64,000 bases of DNA, from contig DAOUFI010000003.1 in NCBI GenBank assembly GCA_034430175.1, forward strand, positions 62,001-126,000. The letters run 5' to 3'. The position numbers were made by a program, and so were the translations under genes. The DNA is from UBA6107 sp034430175. GTDB lineage: Bacteria; Chloroflexota; Anaerolineae; Anaerolineales; Anaerolineaceae. A model generated the notes under the pieces. That model was given only the letters and a program-made list of their open reading frames with translations, ran no database searches and had not been told where the DNA came from. This document shows, one piece after another, positions 35,701 through 44,314 of the stretch. Positions within the stretch are counted from its first letter, which is position 1; each line of letters opens with the position of its first letter.

Positions 35701-36753
35701 ATGAAGAAACTTCCTTTGCTGATAACCGCACTGATCTTTTTATTATCCGGATGTTCCGGTGCGTTGTCCCAGCAAAATCCAACGGTAATTCCCATCACTT
35801 CGATCTTAATTAATCAAGATCCCAACCTTCAACCATCACCAACTCCCTTTCAACCTCTCGCGCCAACTGCAACCAAGACGCAATTCGTCCCATCCGCCAC
35901 AGTCAAGCCCACCAAACAAGCCACCCCTACCCCGTTATATACGGTCTACCCGACCATGTCGCAGCAAAATATCACACCGCCCACCGGTCAGGTTCGTATC
36001 ATGGTTCTTGGGTCGGATTATCGTCCTTATGAAGGTTTCCGTACCGATGTGATCATTCTACTTACGCTGAACCCACAATCGGGTACCGCCACCTTTCTTT
36101 CTTTTCCGCGCGATCTATATGTTTCGATCCCTGGCGTTGGCATGGAGAGGATTAATACGGCTCAAGAATACGGAGGTTTCGCTTTATTGTCCGCCACACT
36201 CCAACAGAACTTCGGATTCACACCCGATTATTATGTCATGACCAATTTTGATGGATTTAAAGAGATTATCGATACCCTAGGCGGCATCGATGTAAATGCC
36301 GCTGTGACATTGAAGGATAAATGCGATGTGCGCAGTCGCGTCGATGGAATGGGTTATTGTACGATTCCCGCGGGTTCAAACCATATGGATGGTGAAACCG
36401 CCCTCTGGTATGTTCGCAGCCGCCACTCAAGTAGTGATTTTGATCGTACCCGCCGGGCTCAAGAAGTATTGCAAGCAATGTTTCTGAAATTGATGAGCCT
36501 TGGAGCGGCAAATCGAGCTTCCGAGTTGTATACCCAGTTCACAACTAGTGTTGAAACGAATCTCCCATTAAATACAATCATTTCTTTTTTACCCCTCGCC
36601 AGTGAACTGGCAAATAATACCTCTCTGATCAGACGATACGCGATCGGAGCCGAGCAGACTTATAACTACATTGTGCCCGGATCTGGTGCGATGGTTCTTG
36701 TTCCTGATGAGTACGCGGTTATGTCAGTCATCTATCAAGCGCTGTCAGAGTAA
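35701..36753 (+). CDS. LytR-CpsA-Psr (LCP) family lipoprotein
   Basis: A 350-residue protein with a signal ending in LLSGC (Cys18), a Thr/Pro spacer and an LCP domain (about residues 95-300). The family landmarks are VLGSDYR, RTDVIILLTLNPQ, FLSFPRDLYVSIPG and WYVRSRHSSSDFDRTRRAQE, the last holding conserved Arg residues that bind the polyprenyl diphosphate. LCP proteins attach glycopolymers to the cell wall or surface. Most are anchored by a membrane helix, so a lipoprotein form is a variation. It probably uses lipid-linked substrates like those made by the glycan genes in this window. Confidence 0.92.
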   Translation: MKKLPLLITALIFLLSGCSGALSQQNPTVIPITSILINQDPNLQPSPTPFQPLAPTATKTQFVPSATVKPTKQATPTPLYTVYPTMSQQNITPPTGQVRIMVLGSDYRPYEGFRTDVIILLTLNPQSGTATFLSFPRDLYVSIPGVGMERINTAQEYGGFALLSATLQQNFGFTPDYYVMTNFDGFKEIIDTLGGIDVNAAVTLKDKCDVRSRVDGMGYCTIPAGSNHMDGETALWYVRSRHSSSDFDRTRRAQEVLQAMFLKLMSLGAANRASELYTQFTTSVETNLPLNTIISFLPLASELANNTSLIRRYAIGAEQTYNYIVPGSGAMVLVPDEYAVMSVIYQALSE

Positions 36754-36757
36754 CCGA

Positions 36758-36786
36758 TTGACATCTCTTCCCGATTCATGTAAACT
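36758..36786 (+). promoter_or_regulatory. promoter of the integrase-like gene
   Basis: TTGACA at 36758-36763, a 17-base spacer ending in TG, then TAAACT at 36781-36786. A GAGGG ribosome site and the ATG at 36825 follow. Confidence 0.7.
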
Positions 36787-36824
36787 GAATAATAAGCTAT
36801 ACGAAAGAATGTGAGGGTAAGAAG

Positions 36825-37715
36825 ATGAATTTACCTGCAGATATGCACATTACTTCCAATACACCACTTATCCCCGCCATCCAGAACTGGCAAGCATTCT
36901 TAAATGATCAGGGCAGATCACGCTACACCGTTAAAGCCTTTGTTGGTGATTTAACATTACTGACCCGTTACCTGCCGCCGGAAACCAGCGTTGGCAGTAT
37001 CACCACTGAAGATTTAAACCAATTTCTAGAATGGCTTAAAAAAGACCGGGATGTTCCGTGCAGTCCTAAAAGTCTATCTCGCCGTATTACCTCGCTGAAG
37101 TCATTTTTTCGTTGGCTTCTCTTATCCGGTCGAATCGACTCCGACCCCGCGGAAAAGCTATTGCAGCAATCGGTGATCAGCCCATTACCTGAAGTGTTGA
37201 CAATGGAGGAGCAATTTAAGGTTACGCAAATAGCCATGAAATATCGGACAGCAATCAAACCTGATGCCCGCCCCATCACGTTGCTCGAATTATTGCTAAC
37301 CACTGGAATAAAAAAAGGGGAATGCCTCGCTCTTAAAGTTAACCACCTCGAGATCAGCGACCCAGCCAGTCCGTACCTCTATGTGCGATATACCAACTCT
37401 GCGAATCGTTTTAAGGAACGCAAAATCTCATTGTCAGATGAATGGATTAGCGTCTATCGTGAATATGAAGTGCAATATCACCCGACAGACCGTGTGTTCC
37501 CCTGGTCACCACGCCGTCTTGAATATCTACTGGAAGACATTGGCAAGGATGCTGGCCTCAGCAAGCATCTTTCCTTTGATATGTGCCGGTGGACCTGCGC
37601 ATTGAATGATTGGCGGGCCGGCGAAGATAAGGAAATCATCCGTCAAAAACTGGGGATATCAAAAATCCAGTGGCGGGAGATCGGATTAAAGTTAAAACAG
37701 CTTTCTGAAAGTTAA
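36825..37715 (+). CDS. tyrosine-recombinase-fold protein with degenerate catalytic residues
   Basis: A 296-residue protein with an N-terminal SAM-like core-binding domain (about residues 18-105) and a C-terminal integrase-like domain (about 125-290). In active enzymes TGLRxSE, HxLRH, LGH and the Tyr nucleophile are conserved. Here the first motif is TGIKKGE (Arg replaced by K163), the second is DMCRW (His replaced by D252; R255 kept), LGH is LGISK (His lost), and the Tyr position is G287. It is probably not a recombinase and more likely a DNA-binding relic. It has its own good promoter and is flanked by housekeeping genes with no phage neighbours. Confidence 0.82.
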   Translation: MNLPADMHITSNTPLIPAIQNWQAFLNDQGRSRYTVKAFVGDLTLLTRYLPPETSVGSITTEDLNQFLEWLKKDRDVPCSPKSLSRRITSLKSFFRWLLLSGRIDSDPAEKLLQQSVISPLPEVLTMEEQFKVTQIAMKYRTAIKPDARPITLLELLLTTGIKKGECLALKVNHLEISDPASPYLYVRYTNSANRFKERKISLSDEWISVYREYEVQYHPTDRVFPWSPRRLEYLLEDIGKDAGLSKHLSFDMCRWTCALNDWRAGEDKEIIRQKLGISKIQWREIGLKLKQLSES

Positions 37716-39130
37716 TCCAATTTTACCAACCGAATTACCAGAACCCGTTCCGTTTGCGCCGTTACTGGCGCGTATTGCGTTCTTTTTACCCCAAGAACCC
37801 AAAGGGCTTCCTCTCCACAGCATAGAATTGGCCATCTTGACCTGGCTTTTCTGTGGATCTTCCTATTGATGAATAAGTCGCTTGTTTTCTGAGTGATCAG
37901 GCTCCCACCAAATGGGTGGATCCTCTCGCCTGTTTTGATTACACGCAGGTAAAGTTCTTCTTTTAATTCGGAAAGATCGAAACAGGTTTCATTGTCACTT
38001 TGATTGGTAGAAAACGTACTTCCCTTATCAACAACCTCTGTCTGGAGTTCCCAATGTTTATTTATCTTTGTAGTTCCTTTCAAAGCACAAGGCAACACAT
38101 CCCTCTCTAAAATCGGCCATAAAATTGAAAAATCCGCGCCACCTGTGTAAATCATGCCTTTCGACTCGTCAACTCGCGTGATCCACAGATCATCCAGAAG
38201 CTGCCAATCTCCCAGTGCTTTCTCATCCTTCAGGAAACGGATTGCATTTTCTATCGGTTCAAAGCCGATATCACGCAAATCGGAGCGAATTCTTCCCATG
38301 AAATCTCTTAGAACCCGTCTCTGGATTGCCAACGGCTGTATCAAGAAATCCTGAATAAAAAATGTGTAAAATCCTTCTCCATCATTTATCACAAGATTTT
38401 GTAGTACCTTATTCGTCTCATTTTCAAGCAAAGAATCATCTTCCTGTACCAAATGAGAGAGTTGCCATAGATGTTCTTTCGCGCGTGAATTGTAGGTTAC
38501 AAGCTCAGGCATCAGTTCCAGGCGGATACGGTTCCTGAAATAGCGGGGGTCGCTGTTGGTTATATCAGTGCATGGATGAAGATCGTTTTCATCACAATAG
38601 TGCTCAATCTCATTCCGCCACAAACCGAGTAATGGTCGAACAACAGGGATTGATCTGGAATAAGTTGGCAGGAAAGAACGAAAAGACATCCCTTTAATTC
38701 CACCGAGCCCTGACCCCCTCAAGATGTGCATCATTACAGTCTCCACCTGGTCATCCGCCTGATGAGCCACCGCGATTGCTTGCGCGTGATAATCTGAAGC
38801 TTGCGTAAAAAGACATTCATAGCGCAGATGACGTGCGCTTTCCTCAACCGATAGTTTTCTCTTCTCGGAATAGGACCTTACATCAACATACATGCAAATA
38901 CAAGGAACCTGCATGGATAAAGCAAATCTCTTCACAAATTCTTCTTCTTCATCAGCTTCAGGTCGTAACTGGTGGTTTACGTGAACTGCCAACAGAGAAT
39001 AGTTTAGCCGATGCAATATATGCAGCAGACAAAGGCTATCTGGCCCACCTGATACGCCAACAACGATCGGGGCATCTTTGGATAAAGCACATTCTTCATC
39101 CAGAGTTTTCATTAAACTAACGAAATCCAT
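37712..39130 (-). CDS. tilS: tRNA(Ile)-lysidine synthase
   Basis: A 472-residue N-type ATP pyrophosphatase that modifies the wobble C of tRNA-Ile. The ATP loop is SGGPDS (about residues 26-31). Further motifs are VAHQADDQVETVMMHILRGSG, and NSDPRYFRNRIR. The C-terminal TilS domains are present (GERIHPFGG, about 410 onward). I chose the ATG at 39130 because TATAAT stands exactly 6 bases before it; an in-frame ATG at 39148 is the alternative. Either way there is no ribosome site. The 3' end overlaps the convergent integrase-like gene by 4 bp. Confidence 0.92.
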   Translation of the reverse strand: MDFVSLMKTLDEECALSKDAPIVVGVSGGPDSLCLLHILHRLNYSLLAVHVNHQLRPEADEEEEFVKRFALSMQVPCICMYVDVRSYSEKRKLSVEESARHLRYECLFTQASDYHAQAIAVAHQADDQVETVMMHILRGSGLGGIKGMSFRSFLPTYSRSIPVVRPLLGLWRNEIEHYCDENDLHPCTDITNSDPRYFRNRIRLELMPELVTYNSRAKEHLWQLSHLVQEDDSLLENETNKVLQNLVINDGEGFYTFFIQDFLIQPLAIQRRVLRDFMGRIRSDLRDIGFEPIENAIRFLKDEKALGDWQLLDDLWITRVDESKGMIYTGGADFSILWPILERDVLPCALKGTTKINKHWELQTEVVDKGSTFSTNQSDNETCFDLSELKEELYLRVIKTGERIHPFGGSLITQKTSDLFINRKIHRKARSRWPILCCGEEALWVLGVKRTQYAPVTAQTERVLVIRLVKLD

Positions 39131-39136
39131 GTTGCG

Positions 39137-39142
39137 ATTATA
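39137..39142 (-). promoter_or_regulatory. -10 hexamer of leaderless tilS
   Basis: TATAAT on the minus strand, separated by CGCAAC from the ATG at 39130. A second TATAAT further upstream (39163-39158) lies 9 bases before the alternative ATG at 39148. Confidence 0.55.
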
Positions 39143-39175
39143 GCGCATGGGAATTGAATTATATTAAATTTTTAC

Positions 39176-39204
39176 TTGCTTATAGTAATTTTTTATGCTA
39201 GACT
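39176..39204 (+). promoter_or_regulatory. promoter of the response-regulator gene
   Basis: TTGCTT at 39176-39181, a 17-base spacer ending in TGC, then TAGACT at 39199-39204 (extended -10). The ATG follows 25 bases later. Confidence 0.6.
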
Positions 39205-39229
39205 TTCGATGAATAGGTAAAGGTGTGCC

Positions 39230-40384
39230 ATGCCAGAAAAAATTCTGATCGTCGATGATGATGTTGAAACCTTACGCCTTGTTGGCTTGATGCTGCAGCG
39301 GCAAGGGTACGAGATTGCTGCTGCCAGCAACGGGACGCAGGCGATCGCGATGGCCCAATCGGAATTGCCCGATCTGATCGTTCTGGATATCATGATGCCC
39401 GATATGGATGGCTATCAGGTAACCAAACAGTTGCGCGGCATGAGCGAAACCTCCTCCACACCGATCTTGATGTTCACAGCCAAAAGCCAGGTAGACGACA
39501 AGGTCGCCGGATATGATGCTGGCGTCGACGACTATTTGACCAAACCGGTTCACCCAGCTGAATTGGTTGCACACATAAAAGCACTGCTTTCTCGCACTCG
39601 GAGCCGACCAGCCTCGGAAGTGATCACAGAAAAAGGATATCTTGTAGGAGTCACAGCCTGTCGTGGCGGTATGGGTTGTTCATCGATGGCGCTCAATTTA
39701 GCGGCATGTATGTCGCAGGTTACGAAAGCACCTACCATCGCTGTTGAACTACGCCCCGGTCAGGGTACATGGGGACCTGACCTGGGTTTCAATAACGCCG
39801 AAGGTCTGAACAATCTTCTGCAGCGTAAACCGTCTGAAATTAATGCTCAACTCATTGAGCAGAGCCTCGTAAGTACCGGATTTGGAACGCGCTTGTTGCT
39901 TGCTCCGGTAAATTTCGGTAACATGGATTTCGTTGGATACGCCGATAAGATCCAGGCGATCATCAATGCGATCGCGTTGATGAAAGTTCCTACATTTTTC
40001 GATATCGGTACTGGTTTTCTGCCTGGTTTTGACAAGATTTGCCGTAAGATGGATGAGATCATCATCTTGACCGAACCTCAGTTGGTCACTGTAAAAAGGA
40101 CCAAGAAGTTCATCGAGCAATTGAACACCAGCAATATCACAGGCGGCAAGATGATAGAATTGGTATTATTCAACCGCGTGCGGGCTGACATTCAAATGTC
40201 ATCCATGCAGGTTACCGAAGAATTAGATGGAATGCCGATTTCTGTCATGATCCCTCCTGCTCCGGAATTGGCCAACCAGGCTTCGCAGAAACACGCGCCA
40301 ATGTATAATCTTCAACCGGAAGGGTTGGTTGCCCAGCAATTGATGCGGCTTACAGAGATCATTCACGAACACATTCGCAAGTGA
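39230..40384 (+). CDS. response regulator fused to a CpaE/MinD-like domain
   Basis: A 384-residue fusion. Residues 1-120 are a receiver domain with phosphoacceptor Asp53 (VLDIMMPDMDG), the metal-binding DDD at 9-11 and Lys105. Residues 136-384 form a SIMIBI ATPase-like domain of the CpaE group. Its Walker A position reads CRGGMGCSS (144-152), without the signature lysines of MinD/ParA. CpaE proteins help place pilus machinery or other polar complexes. No pilus genes are in the window. A paralogue is encoded at 59285-60508. Confidence 0.88.
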   Translation: MPEKILIVDDDVETLRLVGLMLQRQGYEIAAASNGTQAIAMAQSELPDLIVLDIMMPDMDGYQVTKQLRGMSETSSTPILMFTAKSQVDDKVAGYDAGVDDYLTKPVHPAELVAHIKALLSRTRSRPASEVITEKGYLVGVTACRGGMGCSSMALNLAACMSQVTKAPTIAVELRPGQGTWGPDLGFNNAEGLNNLLQRKPSEINAQLIEQSLVSTGFGTRLLLAPVNFGNMDFVGYADKIQAIINAIALMKVPTFFDIGTGFLPGFDKICRKMDEIIILTEPQLVTVKRTKKFIEQLNTSNITGGKMIELVLFNRVRADIQMSSMQVTEELDGMPISVMIPPAPELANQASQKHAPMYNLQPEGLVAQQLMRLTEIIHEHIRK

Positions 40385-40385
40385 A

Positions 40386-40412
40386 AAAAAGAACCCCTAG
40401 GGGGTTCTTTTT
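40386..40412. terminator. bidirectional terminator between response regulator and mutL
   Basis: AAAAAGAACCCC at 40386-40397 pairs perfectly with GGGGTTCTTTTT at 40401-40412. It almost fills the space between the two convergent stop codons. Confidence 0.93.
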
Positions 40413-40416
40413 CTAG

Positions 40417-42162
40417 TTACCTTGCTCCCCGTCTGCCAAATTGCCTTTCCAATAAATCCACCGAAAGATGAACCATGGTTGGCCGCCCATGTGGGCAAGT
40501 TCGGGGTGAAACGCACATCTCCAGATCGTGGATGAGTTGCTTCTGTTCCTCGGTAGAGAGAATTTGCCCCCCCTTCACCGCCATCCTTTTGCAAATTCGA
40601 GCAGCCAGTCTGGCTTCCAATTGCCCTGCCAATGGTGTCTCATCCTCTTCGAAATCTTCCACAACACTACGGACGACAGCCACCGGGTCAGCTCCGGTAA
40701 AGATCGCTGGAACAGAGCTTACTCGAAAGGTATTGCTTCCAAATTCCTCAACCTGAAAACCAAGTTTCTTGAGGATTTCCAAGCTTTCAGATAATATTCT
40801 TGAAGTCTGTGGTGGTATTTGAAAAACCTGTGGTTCGAGTAACGCCTGTGATTCCAGGTTACCTTGCTTCCCTGTCATCTTTTCAAACAGGATGCGCTCA
40901 TGGGCAGCATGTTGATCGATAAGGTAGAGACCATCTGGCCCTTCGGCAATCAGATATGTGCCTCCAATCTGCCCCACCCACCGGAGTAATGGGATCGTCG
41001 CTCCTGGAAAATTCGTCTCCTCAGTAGATTGAGGAGTATCATTCGCTTCAACTCGGTTTGACATTTCTGATGGTGTCTGTGGTTCAGGGTGGATTGAACG
41101 TGCATTCCAGTCAAGTTGGCGGATATCCCGATCCGGATCCAATTTCCAGGTATTAATACTTACTTGAGGCACTGGTGAAAAAGCCAATAAACCACGCCGA
41201 ATGGCCCGCTGTACCAATGCAAACATTTGATCTGGGTGTTTGAAACGGATCTCCGCTTTGGCTGGATGTACATTGACATCCACCTCTTCGGGAGGTAATT
41301 GAATAAACAAGATGGCAATCGGATAACGGCCAAGCATCAAGAATGTTTGATACGCCTTCAACAAAGCAGAAGAAAGCATGACATCCTGAATCCACCTGCC
41401 GTTGATGAAGAAGGTTAATTCCCGCCGATTACTGCGTGTCAATGAAATGGGGCTGATGAACCCCTTTATCTCAATACTATTGTCCTCAAATTCAACTTCG
41501 AGCATCTGCCTCGCTATTTCTTCACCATACAGTTGGCCAATGATTTCCCTTCGATTACCATTCCCGCTGGTCCGTAGAATGGGTTTTCCCTCCTGTTCGA
41601 GTGTAAAGGAAATGTCTGAATACGCCATCGCGTAGCGCGTGATCAAACCATCGATCTGTTGCCGCTCGGTCTGTTCCTGTTTGAGAAATTTCAAACGAGC
41701 AGGCGTGTTATAAAAAAGGTCCTGAACGGTAACAACTGTTCCTACCGGAACACCGCTTTTCTCTATCGATACCAGTTTTCCACCATCGATCACTGCGCGA
41801 GTGCCACTTTCCTGCCCTGCTACTCGCGAAGTTAAAACAAAATGCGAAACGGAGGCAATCGATGCCAATGCTTCGCCTCGAAATCCAAGCGTTCCAATGT
41901 GGAAAAGGTCATCCGCTTTCTGCAATTTACTGGTCGCGTGACGGGCAATGGCCAGTTCGACATCATCCGCCGAAATACCGCTGCCATCGTCACTGACCTC
42001 AATCAATTGCCGGCCAGCTCCCAAGATTCGTATTGAAATGCGTTTCGCGCCGGCATCGATTGCGTTTTCCACCAATTCTTTTACTGCCGAAGCCGGTCTT
42101 TCAACTACTTCACCGGCTGCTATTTGTGAGGCAACTTCATCTGGCAAGACATGAATTTTCAT
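40417..42162 (-). CDS. mutL: DNA mismatch repair protein MutL
   Basis: A 581-residue mismatch repair ATPase. The GHKL domain opens with AAGEVVERPASAVKELVENA; DDGSGI and GFRGEAL follow. The C-terminal domain carries the endonuclease motif DQHAAHERILFE (about residue 415) and CPHGRP, so this MutL probably nicks DNA itself and does not rely on a MutH. No mutS is in the window. TATAAT lies 8 bases before the ATG with no ribosome site. It diverges from the HAD gene. Confidence 0.96.
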   Translation of the reverse strand: MKIHVLPDEVASQIAAGEVVERPASAVKELVENAIDAGAKRISIRILGAGRQLIEVSDDGSGISADDVELAIARHATSKLQKADDLFHIGTLGFRGEALASIASVSHFVLTSRVAGQESGTRAVIDGGKLVSIEKSGVPVGTVVTVQDLFYNTPARLKFLKQEQTERQQIDGLITRYAMAYSDISFTLEQEGKPILRTSGNGNRREIIGQLYGEEIARQMLEVEFEDNSIEIKGFISPISLTRSNRRELTFFINGRWIQDVMLSSALLKAYQTFLMLGRYPIAILFIQLPPEEVDVNVHPAKAEIRFKHPDQMFALVQRAIRRGLLAFSPVPQVSINTWKLDPDRDIRQLDWNARSIHPEPQTPSEMSNRVEANDTPQSTEETNFPGATIPLLRWVGQIGGTYLIAEGPDGLYLIDQHAAHERILFEKMTGKQGNLESQALLEPQVFQIPPQTSRILSESLEILKKLGFQVEEFGSNTFRVSSVPAIFTGADPVAVVRSVVEDFEEDETPLAGQLEARLAARICKRMAVKGGQILSTEEQKQLIHDLEMCVSPRTCPHGRPTMVHLSVDLLERQFGRRGAR

Positions 42163-42232
42163 ATTCAGAAATTATATATCAGCATCGGCGATATTTCCTG
42201 CAGCATCCAGCGAAAAAAGGTATACTTCTGGC
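42163..42232. promoter_or_regulatory. divergent promoters of mutL and the HAD phosphatase gene
   Basis: Minus strand: TATAAT (42176-42171), 8 bases, then the mutL ATG. Plus strand: TATACT (42221-42226), TCTGGC, then the ATG at 42233. Neither gene has a ribosome site. Confidence 0.55.
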
Positions 42233-42877
42233 ATGTGTTTTAAAGTCTTGTTCATCGATCTGGATGACACCTTATATCCGTCAACAGTGGGTTTATGGGA
42301 AGCCATCCGTGTCCGAATCGATCTCTATATGATCGAAAGGATGAAATTATCACCGGATATCGTACCAGCCCTTCGCAAAGAATTATTTCTGAAACACGGA
42401 ACCACCATGCGGGGATTACAGGCTCAATACCATATCGATGAAAAAGACTATCTGGATTTTGTACACGATGTACCGGTTGCTGATTACTTGACTCCAAATC
42501 CCGAGTTGAGGAAAACGCTGGTGAAATATCCGCAGCGTAAAGTGATCTTTACCAACGCCGACACCAATCATGCCAACCGGGTGATCCTTTCATTGGGTTT
42601 GGAAGGATGCTTCGATCAGATCATTGACATCCAGGATATCAATCCCTTCTGCAAGCCACAGGTACAGGCATTTTCAAAAGCGATGGAAATCGCCGGGGTT
42701 GACGATCCATCAGAATGCGTAATGATCGATGATGCCTTGCGAAATCTCCAGGCAGCCAGAAAGATCGGGCTATACACGATCCAGATCGGAACTGAAAATC
42801 GCTTAGATGGTATTGATGCTGCTATTAATAGTTTGATCGACTTACCCAAAGTATTACCACTGCGGGAGTCAAATTAA
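42233..42877 (+). CDS. HAD-superfamily phosphatase, pyrimidine 5'-nucleotidase-like
   Basis: A 214-residue HAD hydrolase. Motif I is DLDDTLYP (both catalytic Asp), motif II is FTNAD, motif III includes the Lys of NPFCKP, and motif IV is MIDDALRNLQAA. The cap region and the FTNADTNHANRV pattern resemble pyrimidine 5'-nucleotidases of the yeast Sdt1 type, which dephosphorylate UMP or related nucleotides. Substrate is uncertain. The ATG lies 6 bases after TATACT, so a leaderless transcript is likely. Confidence 0.86.
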   Translation: MCFKVLFIDLDDTLYPSTVGLWEAIRVRIDLYMIERMKLSPDIVPALRKELFLKHGTTMRGLQAQYHIDEKDYLDFVHDVPVADYLTPNPELRKTLVKYPQRKVIFTNADTNHANRVILSLGLEGCFDQIIDIQDINPFCKPQVQAFSKAMEIAGVDDPSECVMIDDALRNLQAARKIGLYTIQIGTENRLDGIDAAINSLIDLPKVLPLRESN

Positions 42878-42949
42878 GATATTTCCATTTCATTTGACGA
42901 TAATTTTTATCGAACAAACAGACTATGGATAAATCGATCAGGAGTTTTC

Positions 42950-44206
42950 ATGAATAAAACCACGCGCAATATTTTATTGACTTTACTTGCTCTGTTCCTG
43001 CTGGCTGGATCATTTTCGGCAGGGGTTATCGTTGGGTGGTTGATTCCATCACAATCACCCCTGCAAGCGACAGTTTCCACGGCAGTTGCGTCAGAAAATG
43101 ATACGACAACCCTTTTCAAACCGTTCTGGCAGGCATGGGATATCCTCCACCAGAATTACATCGATCAACCTTTGGATGACACTTTGCTGATGCAAGGTGC
43201 CATCAAAGGGATGGTGAGTTCACTGGGAGATGCTCATACTCTCTACATGACGCAGGCTGAATATAATGCGGCCAATATATCTCTTACTGGAAAATACGGT
43301 GGAATTGGCGCTTATGTGAGTGTAAATGGCGATTTCTTGACGATCACGGGAACCTTTGAAGGATCTCCTGCTGAAAAAGCTGGCCTGAAAGCCGGCGATG
43401 AGATCATTGCCGTGGACGGCAAGGATGTCACCGGTGTAGATCCCAGCGTGGTACTCGAGTCTGTTAAAGGTGAGGCTGGAACTACAGTGGTTCTGACCAT
43501 TCACCGCAGCAACCCTGAATCCACCTTCGACGTTACCATCACCCGCGAAACCATCACCTATAAAACGGTGACAGGCAAGATTTTGAAACAGGAAGATCTT
43601 CCGGGCAACACATCACTCGTTCTGAATGAAAACATCGCTTACATCAGGTTGTCCTCATTTGGTCAGGATACGACTGCCGATCTTACAACAACCCTGACCA
43701 CCCTGCTTGCGGAGGACCCAAAGGGGATCATCCTTGACTTACGTGAGAATGGCGGTGGGTATCTAGAAACAGCAGTGAGTGTGGTATCACAATTCATCAG
43801 TGACGGTGTTGTGGTTTACCAGGAAGATAATTCCGGCAATCTGACGGCTTTCAATGCCACAAAAGGTGGCCTGGCGACTGAAATTCCACTGGTAATTCTA
43901 GTTGATGGGAACTCTGCCTCTGCTTCCGAGATCACAGCCGGTGCATTACAGGATTACAAACGGGCAATACTTGTTGGAACCCAAACCTATGGTAAGGGCT
44001 CTGTGCAATATTGGATTCCTCTCGACGACGAACAAGGAGCCGTAGCTGTGACCATTGCCCGCTGGTTAACTCCCCTCAAACATCAGATCGATAAAATCGG
44101 ACTGACCCCGGATTATGTCATTAACTTTACCGATGAGGATATCAAAATGGGCTATGATGTCCAGTTGGAAAAAGCGGTTGAACTTCTGCTTCAAAAAGCA
44201 CAATAA
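42950..44206 (+). CDS. S41-family C-terminal processing peptidase
   Basis: A 418-residue serine protease with an N-terminal hydrophobic anchor (about residues 9-31), a PDZ domain (about 120-190; GGIGAYVSVNGDFLTI, GSPAEKAGLKAGDEI) and an S41 catalytic domain. The catalytic Ser lies in DGNSASASEI (about 322) and the catalytic Lys in TYGKGSVQ (about 348). It probably cleaves proteins outside the cytoplasm by recognising C-termini. A GGAG ribosome site precedes the ATG. It ends 93 bp before the next gene and has no obvious terminator. Confidence 0.94.
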   Translation: MNKTTRNILLTLLALFLLAGSFSAGVIVGWLIPSQSPLQATVSTAVASENDTTTLFKPFWQAWDILHQNYIDQPLDDTLLMQGAIKGMVSSLGDAHTLYMTQAEYNAANISLTGKYGGIGAYVSVNGDFLTITGTFEGSPAEKAGLKAGDEIIAVDGKDVTGVDPSVVLESVKGEAGTTVVLTIHRSNPESTFDVTITRETITYKTVTGKILKQEDLPGNTSLVLNENIAYIRLSSFGQDTTADLTTTLTTLLAEDPKGIILDLRENGGGYLETAVSVVSQFISDGVVVYQEDNSGNLTAFNATKGGLATEIPLVILVDGNSASASEITAGALQDYKRAILVGTQTYGKGSVQYWIPLDDEQGAVAVTIARWLTPLKHQIDKIGLTPDYVINFTDEDIKMGYDVQLEKAVELLLQKAQ

Positions 44207-44247
44207 GATTAGAATATATTAATAGGATTACCTAAAAAAATATTTAA

Positions 44248-44276
44248 TTGACAGTATTCAATGCAGAGGGTATAAT
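44248..44276 (+). promoter_or_regulatory. full-consensus sigma-70 promoter of the S1-domain gene
   Basis: TTGACA at 44248-44253, exactly 17 bases, TATAAT at 44271-44276. Both hexamers match the consensus, the only such case I found in this window. Confidence 0.85.
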
Positions 44277-44314
44277 CCATCTTCGCTGGTATTTGACCCT
44301 TGGAGAGGCAAGTT

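Noticed and set aside
36758..37715. Prophage or integrative element suggested by an integrase-like gene
   Set aside because: No phage, excisionase or attachment repeats are present. The flanking LCP and tilS genes are housekeeping-type and the active-site residues are missing.
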